From contig NC_064773.1 of NCBI RefSeq assembly GCF_011397635.1, positions 24,406,449 to 24,470,448 of the forward strand: a stretch of 64,000 nt of DNA, read 5' to 3'. Position numbers and translations under genes: made by a program. The notes beneath the pieces were generated by a model, which saw nothing but the letters and a program-made list of their open reading frames with translations, did not search any database and had not been told where the DNA came from. Numbering within the stretch: position 1 is the first letter of the stretch; every line of letters starts with the position of its first letter. The stretch comes from Epinephelus fuscoguttatus. Its lineage: Eukaryota; Chordata; Actinopteri; Perciformes; Serranidae. Positions 1 to 8,841 of this stretch are shown here, one piece after another.

Positions 1-217
1 CACAAACCGTTGGTATCCTGCGGCAGGTGCGATTGTAGGGATCCCCGGGCAGCCAGGAATTGTGTTCAGGCCCAGTGGGAGTGGAGGGAGGGCTGAGCTG
101 GAGTGGAGATGAAACACCCCCGCTGCTGGTACTGTGGGGTGACTGGTTTGTTCTCCGCAGGTCCAGCAGCTTAAAGCTCCTGGCTGAGTTCTGCCTGAAG
201 AAGCCGGGTCTGGACAT
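1..217 (-). CDS. dennd2a: dennd2a fifth coding exon, partial at window edge
   Basis: The acceptor TTGTCTTCAG ends at 218. The exon encodes RPGFFRQNSARSFKLLDLRR, then a Ser/Pro-rich stretch with QLSPPSTP and GDPYN, colinear with FFRQNS...FKLLD...SPPSTP of DENND2A. The frame is open to base 1. A donor a few bases inside the edge (ACG before GTTTGT) cannot be excluded. Confidence 0.88.
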   Translation of the reverse strand, partial: MSRPGFFRQNSARSFKLLDLRRTNQSPHSTSSGGVSSPLQLSPPSTPTGPEHNSWLPGDPYNRTCRRIPTVC

Positions 218-3200
218 CTGAAGACAAGAAAATAATTTTATACATTTTCATAGTTGTTTAAATAAGAAGTGGTGTCACTGTAAAGTATTATGCTCAGCTT
301 CTACTGTAGGAACCTTGGTGGTATCGGCGCCAGGAGAGGAGGGCAAAGACTGCTGGGAGCATTGACTTTCCAGCTCTATGTCCTCATATGGGTTCTCTTT
401 GGATAAATCTGCAGGGGGAACAAAGATGGCAACATTCAACACATGTTTATCAGCATTTTTTCTGAAGTCTCACAGTCTGAACTATATGGGCAGGCTATTC
501 CAGTATTTTCAGACTGAAGCTGCCAGTTGTAATATCCAGTATCTGCAAACTTGATGTTATTTATATTGTACAAAATATGAATGTTGTTCCTGAAGGAGAG
601 GAAAAACATCAGAATCATTCAAGTATTACACTGATTCCAGAAATTGCCAGGGACATTTTCATGAACTTCAGCCCCATTTAACAGTCCAATTCAGTCTGGT
701 CCACTTTAAGGAAATAGTTCAATTCCTGTTTTCTTTCTGCCAAGAGTGAGAGGAGAAGATTTATATCACTCTCATATCTGGCTGATAAATATGAGGGAAC
801 AGCCAGGAAACAATTAGCTTAGCTTAGCTTAGCACAAAGACTGGAAATGTGAAACAGCTAGCCTGGCTCTGTCCAAAGGTAAGAAATCTTCCAACTTCTG
901 AGAGACTCCAGGAAAGCACTGCGCCCAGCTAAAAAATGGTCAATAATCATAAGGGTTATAATCAATCTTTTCATGTAACTATTGGCAGGAAAGTGAAAAA
1001 GTGTGCCAAAATGCCTTACTGTCTAATGTTTGTTTCTGAAACCAGATCTATCATTTTGTCTCCTCTCGGCCTCCTCCAACCAATCAAGTTGCAATTTACA
1101 TCCATGTCTGTCCAGCCTTTATATGTAGTAAAGACTTTGAAGGAATTTAGGTGAAGGTATTAAGTGTATTTTTTCGCATAACATGGATGCTTCTTGCACA
1201 TCTTCAACCCAGCAGCACAGAGAACCTATGAAATCAACAAAGTTTCAAGGATTGCACCAAAAATTAGAGCCATCACTTCAGTATCTGACCAAATGTCTCC
1301 CCTTCTGTTTCTGAGTTATGACATTGAAAAATGGCAACAAAAGGGTCTTTTCAGAACATTATGACATCACAGTGAAGTTGACCTTTGACCTTTTGGATAT
1401 AAAATGCCATCTCATCATTTTATTGTATTAGACATTTGTGTGAAATTTTATCATACTAAGTGTATGAATTCTTGAGTTATGGCCAAAAACATCTTTGAGA
1501 GGTCGCAGTGGCCTTTGCGCTTTGACCACTGGTATCAGTTCAACATTGAGTCCAAGTAGACGTTTGTGCCAAATTTGAAGATATTCCCTCAAGGCATTAT
1601 TGAGATATCGCATTCACAAGAATGAGATGGACCGGGTCAGAGTGACTTTACCTTTGACCTTTTGGATATATAAAAAAAAATCATTTTAGACATTTGTGTA
1701 AAATATTGTCATAATTAGCATATGAATTCTTGAGTTATGGCCAAAAACATGTTTATGAGGTCATGGTGACCTTGATCTTTGACCACCAAGTTGACGCATG
1801 TGCCAAATTTGAAGAAATTCCCTCAAGGCATTCCTGAGATATCATGTTCACAAGAATTCTAGAGAATAGGACGGATAGACATACATGTCATATGGATGTA
1901 ATGCCTCTGGCCGCATGAGACATGAGGCATAAAAAGGGAAATCAATGTTGCATAATAGAGGTCTCTGACCTGGGATGTCTTCATAGTGATGTTCCTGAGA
2001 CAGTGAGCGAGAGAGGAGCGGGCTAGTTGACCCTGCAAAGTCGTCAAACTCAAAGGATTTCCTGTTGTTGTGAACAGAAAAGTGCACATCAGTATAAATG
2101 TGCTCCTAAATTATGAAATAATTTGGTAAATTAGGATTTTTCTCACTCATCCAGGTAGCATAACATCAGGTCTAACTGCTACTATAGCCACAAAACTAAG
2201 CATTCTATTTTATAATTGTTAAGCTCTGTCTATGAGTAACACATTCAATTTTTGTTCCTTCTATACCTGTTGACATTGTCTCTGACTCTTTCACCCTTGG
2301 GTGTCCCATAGAAACCAGAAGGAGGTTTTGAGGACGTTTTTGTAGAGATGGAGGGTAGTGGCGGGAGGTTCCTCTGCTCTTTCCTTTGCCTCTGACTCTT
2401 TCCAGTCGCGGTGGCAGTTGGATGCTCAAAGGTACGTCTGGGTTTGGGGACTGGATTGATGGGGGGCGCCCCTGGCTCTGTGTACACATTCTCCTGGTGT
2501 TGCTTCCCTTTCACCACACCAGTTTGACCCATAACTACCTGTTTGTCCTTGCTAGGTGGGCAGAAGTAGTTTCCAAGCTCTGGAGGAGTTTTCCCATGGT
2601 TCTCCCCCATAGCCTCCAGATTTTTAAAAAGGGTGAATACAGCCCTCTTCTCCTGGCTGCTTTGTTCTGCTGTTCTCCTTTCATTGCTTTTCCTCAATGT
2701 CCCCACCTGCTGCTGCACTGCTACTGCAGACGAACCAGGCCTTGAATCTCCGTGTTTTTCTACATTCTCTTTCTCATGAGGTTGCTTTTCTTTATCGACA
2801 ACTCTGCTGCATTCCTCCCCTTTTTCGTTCTCACTAGGCTTGCTCCTGTTGAGCGTCCCTCTTTGCTGTTTCCCAGTTTCAACGGGTGAACAAGGCCTTG
2901 AATCCCCAAGTTTTTCTACATTCTCTTTCTTATGAGGTTGCTTTTCGTTGTGGACAACTCTGCTGCACTCCTCCCCTTTCTGGTTCTCACTAGGCTTCCT
3001 CCTGTTGAGGGTACCTCTTTGCTGTTTCCTAGTTTCAACAGGCGAACAAGGCCTTGAATCCCCAAGTTTTTCAACATTCTCTTTCTCATGAGGTTGCTTT
3101 TCTTTGTGGACAACTCTGCTGCATTCCTCACCTTTTTGGTTCTCACTAGGCTTGCTCCTGTTGAGCGTCCCTCTTTGCTGTTTCCCAGTTTCAACAGGTG

Positions 3201-6200
3201 AACAAGACCTTGAATCCCCAAGTTTTCCTACATTCTCTTTCCCAAGATTTTCCTTTTCCTTCTGGGCTACTCTCCTGCATCCCTCTGCACTCTGCCCATC
3301 AGAAGTTTTATTGTCTTTTGTGAGGGACTCTGTCCTTTTTATGATGGAACACTGGCCCAAAGAACCTGAGGTAATGGGTGAATTTGTGGGTTCCTTCCCC
3401 TCCCATAAGGAAATCTTGTCCTTGATATTGCCTCCACTGGATCTGGGGAGCTTGTTGCCCACCAAGAGAGTGTTTTCATTGCTGTGACGGTCAAAGCTCG
3501 ACCTCCTGTGAGCCATCATGGGTGATTCTTCCCTCTGGTTGCTCAGGTTGTCTAATGCGGTGAAGGGGAGTTTTGGTGCCCCCGCTCTTCTTTGTCCAGC
3601 TTTTGCGTTTTTCACTGAGGCAATATGGAAATCACTTTGCTCACTAGCAGAGCTCGTCTTTACCCTAAACATAAAAAGAAAAGATGCTTTTACTGGGTAT
3701 TACAAAGTTACAAATTAACAAAAAATGATAAATGTCAAACAATAAACATGAACAAAATGAAAAAGAAGGGTTAAAATGTGAATATGCAGAGTGTGATCAC
3801 ATTTTACTGCCACGGTACTTTACGTTGGTAAGTAATTTTGAAAAATATTTTGAAAAATAAACAATGAAATATGATGAGAAATTGGTGTGATGCTGATCTT
3901 TATAGGTTTATTGTCACAATACTCAGTAAACTAACTGCTTCTTTATCTGGTTGGATAGTCCTAGATTACCGGCATATTACATGAATAATATCTATAAACA
4001 AAAAGCCATATTTTAAACAAAATAATTTATTTATACCCAAATCCTACCAATCTGCCCAAGCTTATCTGAAATGGACTGACACAAAGTGGAGAAAGTGTGC
4101 TGTTGTCTGACGAGTTTCAAAATGTTTTTGGAAATCATCAGACGTTGTGTCCTCCGGGCTTAAGAGGTAAAGGACCATCCAGATTGTTACCAGCACAAAG
4201 TTCAAAAGCCACCATCTGTGATGGTATGAGGGTGTGCCCATGGCATCTTGCGGGACTTGCACATCTGTGAGGGCACCATGAATGCTGAAAAGAACATACA
4301 GGTTTTGGAGCATCATATGCTGCCATCCAGATGTCTTTATCAGGAAAGTCCCTGCTTATTACAGCAAGACAATGCCAAGCCACATTCTGCACATGTTACA
4401 ACACCATGGCTTTGTAATATAAGAGTGGGATAATACTCGATTGGCCTGCCTGCAGTCCAGACCTGTCTCCCACTTAAAACGTGTGGCACATTATGAAGTG
4501 AAAATACGACAACGGAAACCCCAGACTGTTGAGCAGCTAAGTTCATATACCATGCAAGAATGGGAAAGAATTTTACTTTAAAAACTTCAACAATTAGTGT
4601 CCTGACTTTCCCAACGATTACTGAGTATTGTTGAATTAAAGGTGATGTAACACAGTGGTAAAAAGGCTACTGTCCCAACCTTTTTGGAACTTGTTGCAAG
4701 CATCAAATTATACAAAATATAAAGTTTATCAGTTTGAGCTTCAAATATCTCTTTGTACTGTATTCACGTCACACAGCGTCCCAACTTTTTGGGAATTGAG
4801 GTTGTAGATAGCAGGCCAACAGGGTAGTTAAAATGGTAAGCTAAAAGTAGAAGATAGTTAAAATAGTTAGATAAAAGTAATGGATAAAGGCCACAGTTAA
4901 TACAGTTAGCTCAAAGTCATTTGTAAACAGTTTAAACAGTTAGCTAAAAGTGGCAAATGATCAACGCTAGCTAGAGAAAATCATTACCTAAGAACAACTA
5001 GCTAAAAGTAATGGATGAATGTTTCAAATAGTTTGCTAAACAGTTAAAATAGTTAAGTTAGCTAGGAATTATTAGCTAGCTAAAAGTAATTAATAAACAG
5101 TTTAGCTTACGAATTGAAATTTGAAATAGATAATGTTAGCTAAAAGTACCAGAAAAAACAGATAGCCTAATATAATTATGATGAATTAAGTTTAGCTAAT
5201 GAATAAAAAAAGATAGATACACAGTTGAAATAGCTAAAAGTAATGGATGAATTTTTAAAATAGTTACAATAGCTAAACATACTGAAAAAACAGTTAAAAT
5301 GATTAAGTTAGCTAGAACCCATTAGCTAGCTAAGTAATGGATAAACAGTTTAGCTAATGAATAAATGTTTGAAAGTAACGTTAGCTAGCTTAAGTACTGG
5401 ATAAACAGATAGCCTTAATATGATTATGATGAATAAAATTAAGCTAATGAATAAGAGTTATAATAAGTAGCCAAAAGTATTCTAATGGATAAAGAGTTGA
5501 AATAGCTAAACATAACAGATTAATGTTTAAAATAGTTTGCTTAACATATTGAATAAACAGTTAAGTCAGCTAAAACTCATTTGCTAGCTAAAAGTAAAAT
5601 TGACAGTTTAGCTAATGAATATTTGACGATAATGTTGGCTAAAAGTACTGGATAAACAGATAAAATAATGCTCATGAATTAATAAATAAAGAGTTGAAAT
5701 AAGTAGCTAAACATAACGTAATGGATAAACCGTTGAAATAGCTAAAAGTAATGGATGAATTTCTTAAAATAGTTAGCTAAATATACTGAATAAACAGTAA
5801 AAATAGTTAAGTTAGCTAAAACTCATTAGCTAGCTACAAGTAAAATTGACAGTTTAGCTAATGAATGAATGTTTGAAGGTAACGTTAGCTAAAAGTACTG
5901 GATAAACAGATAAAATCATTCTAATGAATAAAGTTTAGCTAATGAATAAAGAGTTAAAATAAGTAGCTAAAAGTAGCCTAATGAATAAACAGTTGAGATG
6001 GCTAAAAGTGATGATGAATGTTTAAAATAGTTTGCTAAACATACTAAATAAACCGTTAAAATACATAGATATATATACGTAGATGCCGCATTCAACGGTG
6101 CTCCTCATTGGAGTGATACGTCAACGCGGCCGCCATCTTGCCCAGGTGGAGCCGTGCTGCCTAATGCATGTATGTCTATTGAGGCAGGAGATTATTTATG

Positions 6201-7591
6201 ATTAAAATCATCATTACTCGCTGAATTCTCAACCGATTTTCATGCGGTTTGGTTTGTTACAATTGTCAGACATGTAGTTATGATACAGGATACTTGGTTA
6301 AATAAAAAATGCAGCTTTTCATACCAAAATATTTGATCTTATGTAGATAAAGTAACAGTAATAGTTCTACAACACATTTAAACTAAACTTTCCCCATCTA
6401 ATAAATATTCTTTTTTCTTACTAGATGTACAATGCCCACCATGATGTCATTTAATTATTAATTTTGACTATAAATGTTTATTCACATTTCACACAATGTG
6501 CAAAAAATAGTGTATCAGCAGGGTTGTGCCGAGCTGCAGTGTAGATTCTGATTAACAAATGTTGGTTTTGTACAAGTGAAAATAAATGACTTAGAGCTGC
6601 ATGTTTACACAAAATTTTGCTTTAATCTCATATGTAAGTCTGTGGATATTCTCATTTATCCAGGTCAATTCCATTTTGGCAACAATTAAATCGTAGGCAA
6701 CTGGACTTTGATTTTGTCTAGAAGACGTTTGGATAAGAAGGCGAAATGTCTTCTAGACAAAATCAAAGTCCAGTTGCCTACGATTTAATTGTTGCCAAAA
6801 TCTCATATGTATAACACCACAGTGCTCATGGGAGCCTGGACACAGAACTGTTTACATTATTAGGTCATATTTACAAAAAATACAGTGTACAGTAGCTAGT
6901 ATTATTTTTAGGAGTCTGCCCAGTCCTGTCGAAGTCCTCAGGTCTGAAGTGACAGCTGCAGATGACTGAGGAATCACTCGGGACAAAGTCCTTTCTCCTC
7001 ACTGCTGCTACGCATGCCCGTCTCCTATCTGTGTTTTTTGGGAAACTACACACAAAATAAGTGTGTCAGAAAAACACAGTTCCACATCATTTGTAGTTAC
7101 AATTCAGGCCACAAGTTAACTACTAACGTTATGCTGCGTTAAGTCACGTTGGTGCCATGAAACAGATAGTTGACAGTTTGGAATAACACATACAGCGACA
7201 TAGCTGTCTGACAAAGCATCATAATTTTATAAGTAATATTATATAAATGTTAATGTTTTTTCTTTAAGTTGTGTGACATAGCGTTAGCTTAATTTGGCAT
7301 TTGGACCAGATCAGGACAGTTACTTTACTTGATTAGCTTAAAAGAAGGATCACTTTTTGAGATATATATCTCATTAAACATGTTCGTAACAATAAAATAT
7401 TGTAAAACAACTTCTTACCTGTGGAATGTTATTCCCTTCTGCTTGGTTTTAACACTTCTTTCGTTCATACACCCAAATGCAGAGCAAAAATGTGGCATTT
7501 TTGCCGAGTCTGACATGGGTCTGAACCGGTCAGAGCACCTAGGCAAGATGGCGGCGGTATTGACACATCCCACAAGCCAGGGTGCGGCATC

Positions 7592-7634
<43 letters not shown>

Positions 7635-7948
7635 TTAAAATAGTTAAGTTAGCTAAAACTCATTAGATAGCTGTCAGTAAAATTGACAGTTTAGCTAAGA
7701 TAATGAATGAATGTTTTGATTGACTGATTGCTTGATTGTCTTTGTTTCGAACATGTAAACAGTGGAAACAAAACAAAAACAAAAAAAATAACAGGTAGAC
7801 AAGTAAATGAATACTAAATTAAAAAAGGCAAGCAGACGGACAGACAACAATAACATAAATGTGTATAAATATGCTTAACTACCAGTACAATGTACATACA
7901 CATATAGACACATATATGTACATATATACACACGCACATACATATCCA

Positions 7949-7988
<40 letters not shown>

Positions 7989-8828
7989 TATTTACAGTTA
8001 CTGAGGCTCTTCCAGATTCCTGTATCTTGCAAATATAGTGTCCTTGTATTTTTTTTTTTTTAAACTGTCTTATATTTTGGCTTTTCTGTGCTTCCACACT
8101 TAACCTATTCCACAGTTTAACTCCATAAACAGAGATACTGAAGATCTTTTTTGTTGTGCGGCAGACCTTTAAGTTTAATTGTCCCCTTAACTTATAACTC
8201 CCCTCCCTTTCAGAAAACATTTCCTGTATATTTTTAGGTAACATGACCACAGGACCACATGACTTAATTAACTGTATAGAAAAAAAACATTGTTATATAT
8301 GTTTTAGTTACATTTTATATATTTTAATTGAAATGTACACATTTGGTGATGGGTTGTCCGATGTCACAAAAGACAATGTTGCTGTTATCAGAGTTTCCTG
8401 AACTTCCCAGTACGGTCACTGAGACTGCCAGTGAGGGGACACGTAACGTTAGTCTTTTTCTGGCGACAGTGGGAAAACTCAGCCTGTGAGTAAATGCCAG
8501 AGGACAAGGCTATGACCGAGCATCTTCTTCTCATCAGCCTCGCTAAATAAACACATACTTGGAACACAGCCCATTTCATCATACTGTTATATTTTAATAA
8601 ATAAACAGGAGGAAATGGGGAGCCCTAAGTTGAAAGACCTTTTCTGACTTTGTCTTAATGGATGTGATGAGTAAAGGGCATCCAAACTTGTGTTGTTTCT
8701 CAGGAGGATTTTGTGAGGAAAATGGGTATTTCCTATAGGGAAAGTGTTCACTGTTATCCAGATACAAACCTGTTGACAGTGGAGTAGATGCAGTCCGGCG
8801 TGATTGTCATTCTCTTAGTGGCCGCCAT
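1..8828 (-). CDS. dennd2a: DENN domain-containing protein 2A, N-terminal part (5 exons, runs off the left edge)
   Basis: DENND2 proteins are guanine-nucleotide exchange factors for Rab GTPases (Rab9 for DENND2A) acting in membrane traffic. Coding exons on the minus strand are 8770-8828, 2267-3664, 1970-2061, 314-408 and 1-217 (open at the edge). Splice phases agree across all junctions and give 620 residues so far. Landmarks in the family order are NIKDKISLWEGK near residue 99, INPVPKPRRTF near 422, RNLPPLPS near 451, two YEDI motifs near 512 and 524, and FFRQNS with LQLSPPSTP in the last exon. All match the disordered N-terminal half of DENND2A; the catalytic uDENN-cDENN-dDENN module must lie left of the window. 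A 52-residue tandem repeat occupies residues 162-317. The ATG at 8828 has A at -3 and G at +4. Gene identity is firm; the donor of the fourth exon is less certain. Confidence 0.93.
314..408 (-). CDS. dennd2a: dennd2a fourth coding exon
   Basis: The acceptor CCCCCTGCAG ends at 409. The exon encodes DLSKENPYEDIELES, which aligns with KENPYEDIEL of DENND2A. The donor is ambiguous: AAG before GTTCCT (exon end 314), or nine bases further at GTAGAA (end 305). Both keep phase 0. Confidence 0.85.
409..1969. repeat. dennd2a intron of dispersed repeats
   Basis: Bases 785-880 hold a common teleost dispersed repeat (a TTAGCTTAGC run, then AGCTAGCCTGGCTCTGTCC), seen again at 42545-42615. Bases 1383-1856 hold two tandem copies of a roughly 220-bp unit, sharing GAATTCTTGAGTTATGGCC and CCCTCAAGGCATT, with copies starting near 1383 and 1643. 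No coding potential is seen outside the exons. Confidence 0.7.
1970..2061 (-). CDS. dennd2a: dennd2a third coding exon
   Basis: The acceptor is CAACAACAG at 2062 and the donor GTCAGA begins at 1969. The exon encodes KSFEFDDFAG through SLSQEHHYEDIP, matching the RKSYEFEDL and YEDI region of DENND2A. YEDI resembles a Src-type SH2 ligand; that function is inference. Confidence 0.9.
2267..3664 (-). CDS. dennd2a: dennd2a large second coding exon
   Basis: This 1398-nt open exon is bounded by a T-rich acceptor at 3665-3666 and a GTATAG donor at 2266-2261. It encodes residues 20-486. An ATG eight bases upstream of the exon start (3672) extends the frame, but it overlaps the acceptor and is probably intronic. 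The exon holds the NIKDKISLWEGK and INPVPKPRRTF landmarks and the tandem repeat. Confidence 0.92.
2773..3240 (-). repeat. dennd2a: 156-bp in-frame tandem repeat inside dennd2a exon
   Basis: Three near-identical 156-bp units (3240-3085, 3084-2929, 2928-2773) each encode 52 residues starting KENV and containing GDSRPCSPVET, QQRGTLNR, KPSEN and KGEECSRVV. A fourth unit decays after 2772, and a degenerate half-unit precedes the first. The frame is preserved throughout. The units are Lys/Glu/Ser-rich and probably disordered, with an SPVET proline-directed site in each. Confidence 0.95.
4050..4806 (+). mobile_element. Tc1/mariner transposon relic
   Basis: Translation in shifting frames gives pieces of a Tc1-type DDE transposase: LKWTDTKW near 4065, GDLHICEG-like and VLEHHMLPSR text near 4250-4330, and QQDNAKPHSAHVTT near 4369-4410, the region of the second catalytic Asp. 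The piece near 4450 resembles WPACSPDLSP. Frameshifts and stops break the frame, so it is dead. The right end (about 4785-4806, CCCAACTTTTTGGGAATTGAGG) looks like a terminal repeat. The left end was not located. Confidence 0.8.
4807..6063. repeat. AT-rich degenerate tandem array (GTTAGCTAAAAGTAATGGATAAAC family)
   Basis: About 1.25 kb consists of decayed reiterations of TTAGCTAAAAGTAATGG, ATAAACAGTTGAAATAG and GTTAAGTTAGCTAAAAC words, with longer composite blocks recurring (for example near 5280-5450, 5560-5670 and 5780-5930). The array resumes at 7634-7717 beyond an inserted element. It is non-coding. Confidence 0.85.
6641..6800. repeat. Insertion with perfect 53-bp palindrome inside the THAP element
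   Basis: Arms 6674-6726 and 6748-6800 are exact reverse complements separated by a 21-bp loop. AATCTCATATGTA occurs at both edges (about 6626-6638 and 6799-6811), consistent with a 13-bp target-site duplication around the inserted block. The arm includes TTTTGTCTAGAAGAC and the loop GGATAAGAAGGCGAAAT, words known from a widespread fish repeat. Confidence 0.85.
6871..7498 (-). pseudogene. THAP zinc-finger fragment of the inserted element
   Basis: Exon A (7419-7498) starts MPHFCSAFGCMNER and ends at a GTAAGA donor in phase 2. Exon B (6871-7045) follows a TGTGTAG acceptor and reads FPKNTDRRRACVAAVRRKDF, then ICSCHFRPEDF. Together they give the C2CH pattern of a THAP domain (C-x4-C, then C-x2-H). 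In the family the RRR-x-WVAAV segment normally has Trp; here it is Cys (TGC), and the frame stops soon after GQT, before the usual AVPSIF end. It is therefore truncated and probably inactive. THAP domains bind DNA in transposases and host regulators. Confidence 0.75.
7596..7632. repeat. (TA)n microsatellite
   Basis: A TA run forms the extreme right terminus of the THAP-bearing element. A shorter TA tract sits at the matching position on the left. Confidence 0.95.
7720..8275 (-). mobile_element. LINE reverse-transcriptase 3' fragment
   Basis: Minus-strand translation at 8250-8030 reads CRTTKKIFSISVYGVKLWNR followed by a QFKKKIQG-like tail. That is the typical C-terminal end of fish LINE ORF2 proteins (FSISVYGxKLWNSLP). 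It continues towards 7720 with a CA microsatellite at 7957-7984. The copy is 5' truncated and has no catalytic YxDD region. Confidence 0.7.
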
Positions 8829-8841
8829 GATCACTGTACAC
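8770..8841 (-). CDS. dennd2a: dennd2a first coding exon (CDS 8770-8828)
   Basis: The acceptor follows a CT-rich tract at 8842-8860. The ATG at 8828-8826 sits in a good context and opens MAATKRMTITPDCIYSTVN, then AG of a split Arg codon before a GTTTGT donor. The phase (2) fits the next exon exactly. The first 13 nt are 5' UTR, so at least one non-coding exon lies further right. This short exon rests on splice signals, context and phase rather than remembered homology. Confidence 0.7.

Larger units (their letters stand above)
6064..7633. mobile_element. Non-autonomous DNA transposon with THAP exon pair (P-element-like candidate)
   Basis: This 1570-bp insertion splits the tandem array. The ends are inverted: CATAGATATATATACGTAGATGCCGCA on the left matches the complement of TGCGGCATCTATG plus a TA run on the right. 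Subterminal blocks are also inverted, including CCGCCATCTTGCC (about 6131) against GGCAAGATGGCGG (about 7542). GTTAAAATA flanks both sides (6055-6063 and 7634-7642), and joining the flanks restores array sequence. Inside is a two-exon THAP reading frame on the minus strand, but no transposase catalytic domain is seen. P elements carry THAP DNA-binding domains and make 8-bp duplications; Kolobok-type elements also carry THAP but target TTAA. Confidence 0.7.

Noticed and set aside
2386-3487. Several plus-strand open frames across the dennd2a exon
   Set aside because: They lie opposite a strongly supported coding exon and repeat with its 156-bp period; they are antisense shadows.
6727-6755. Hammerhead-ribozyme-like core (GGATAAGAAGGCGAAATGTC)
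   Set aside because: The CUGANGA half of the core is absent in this truncated copy, so a ribozyme cannot be supported.
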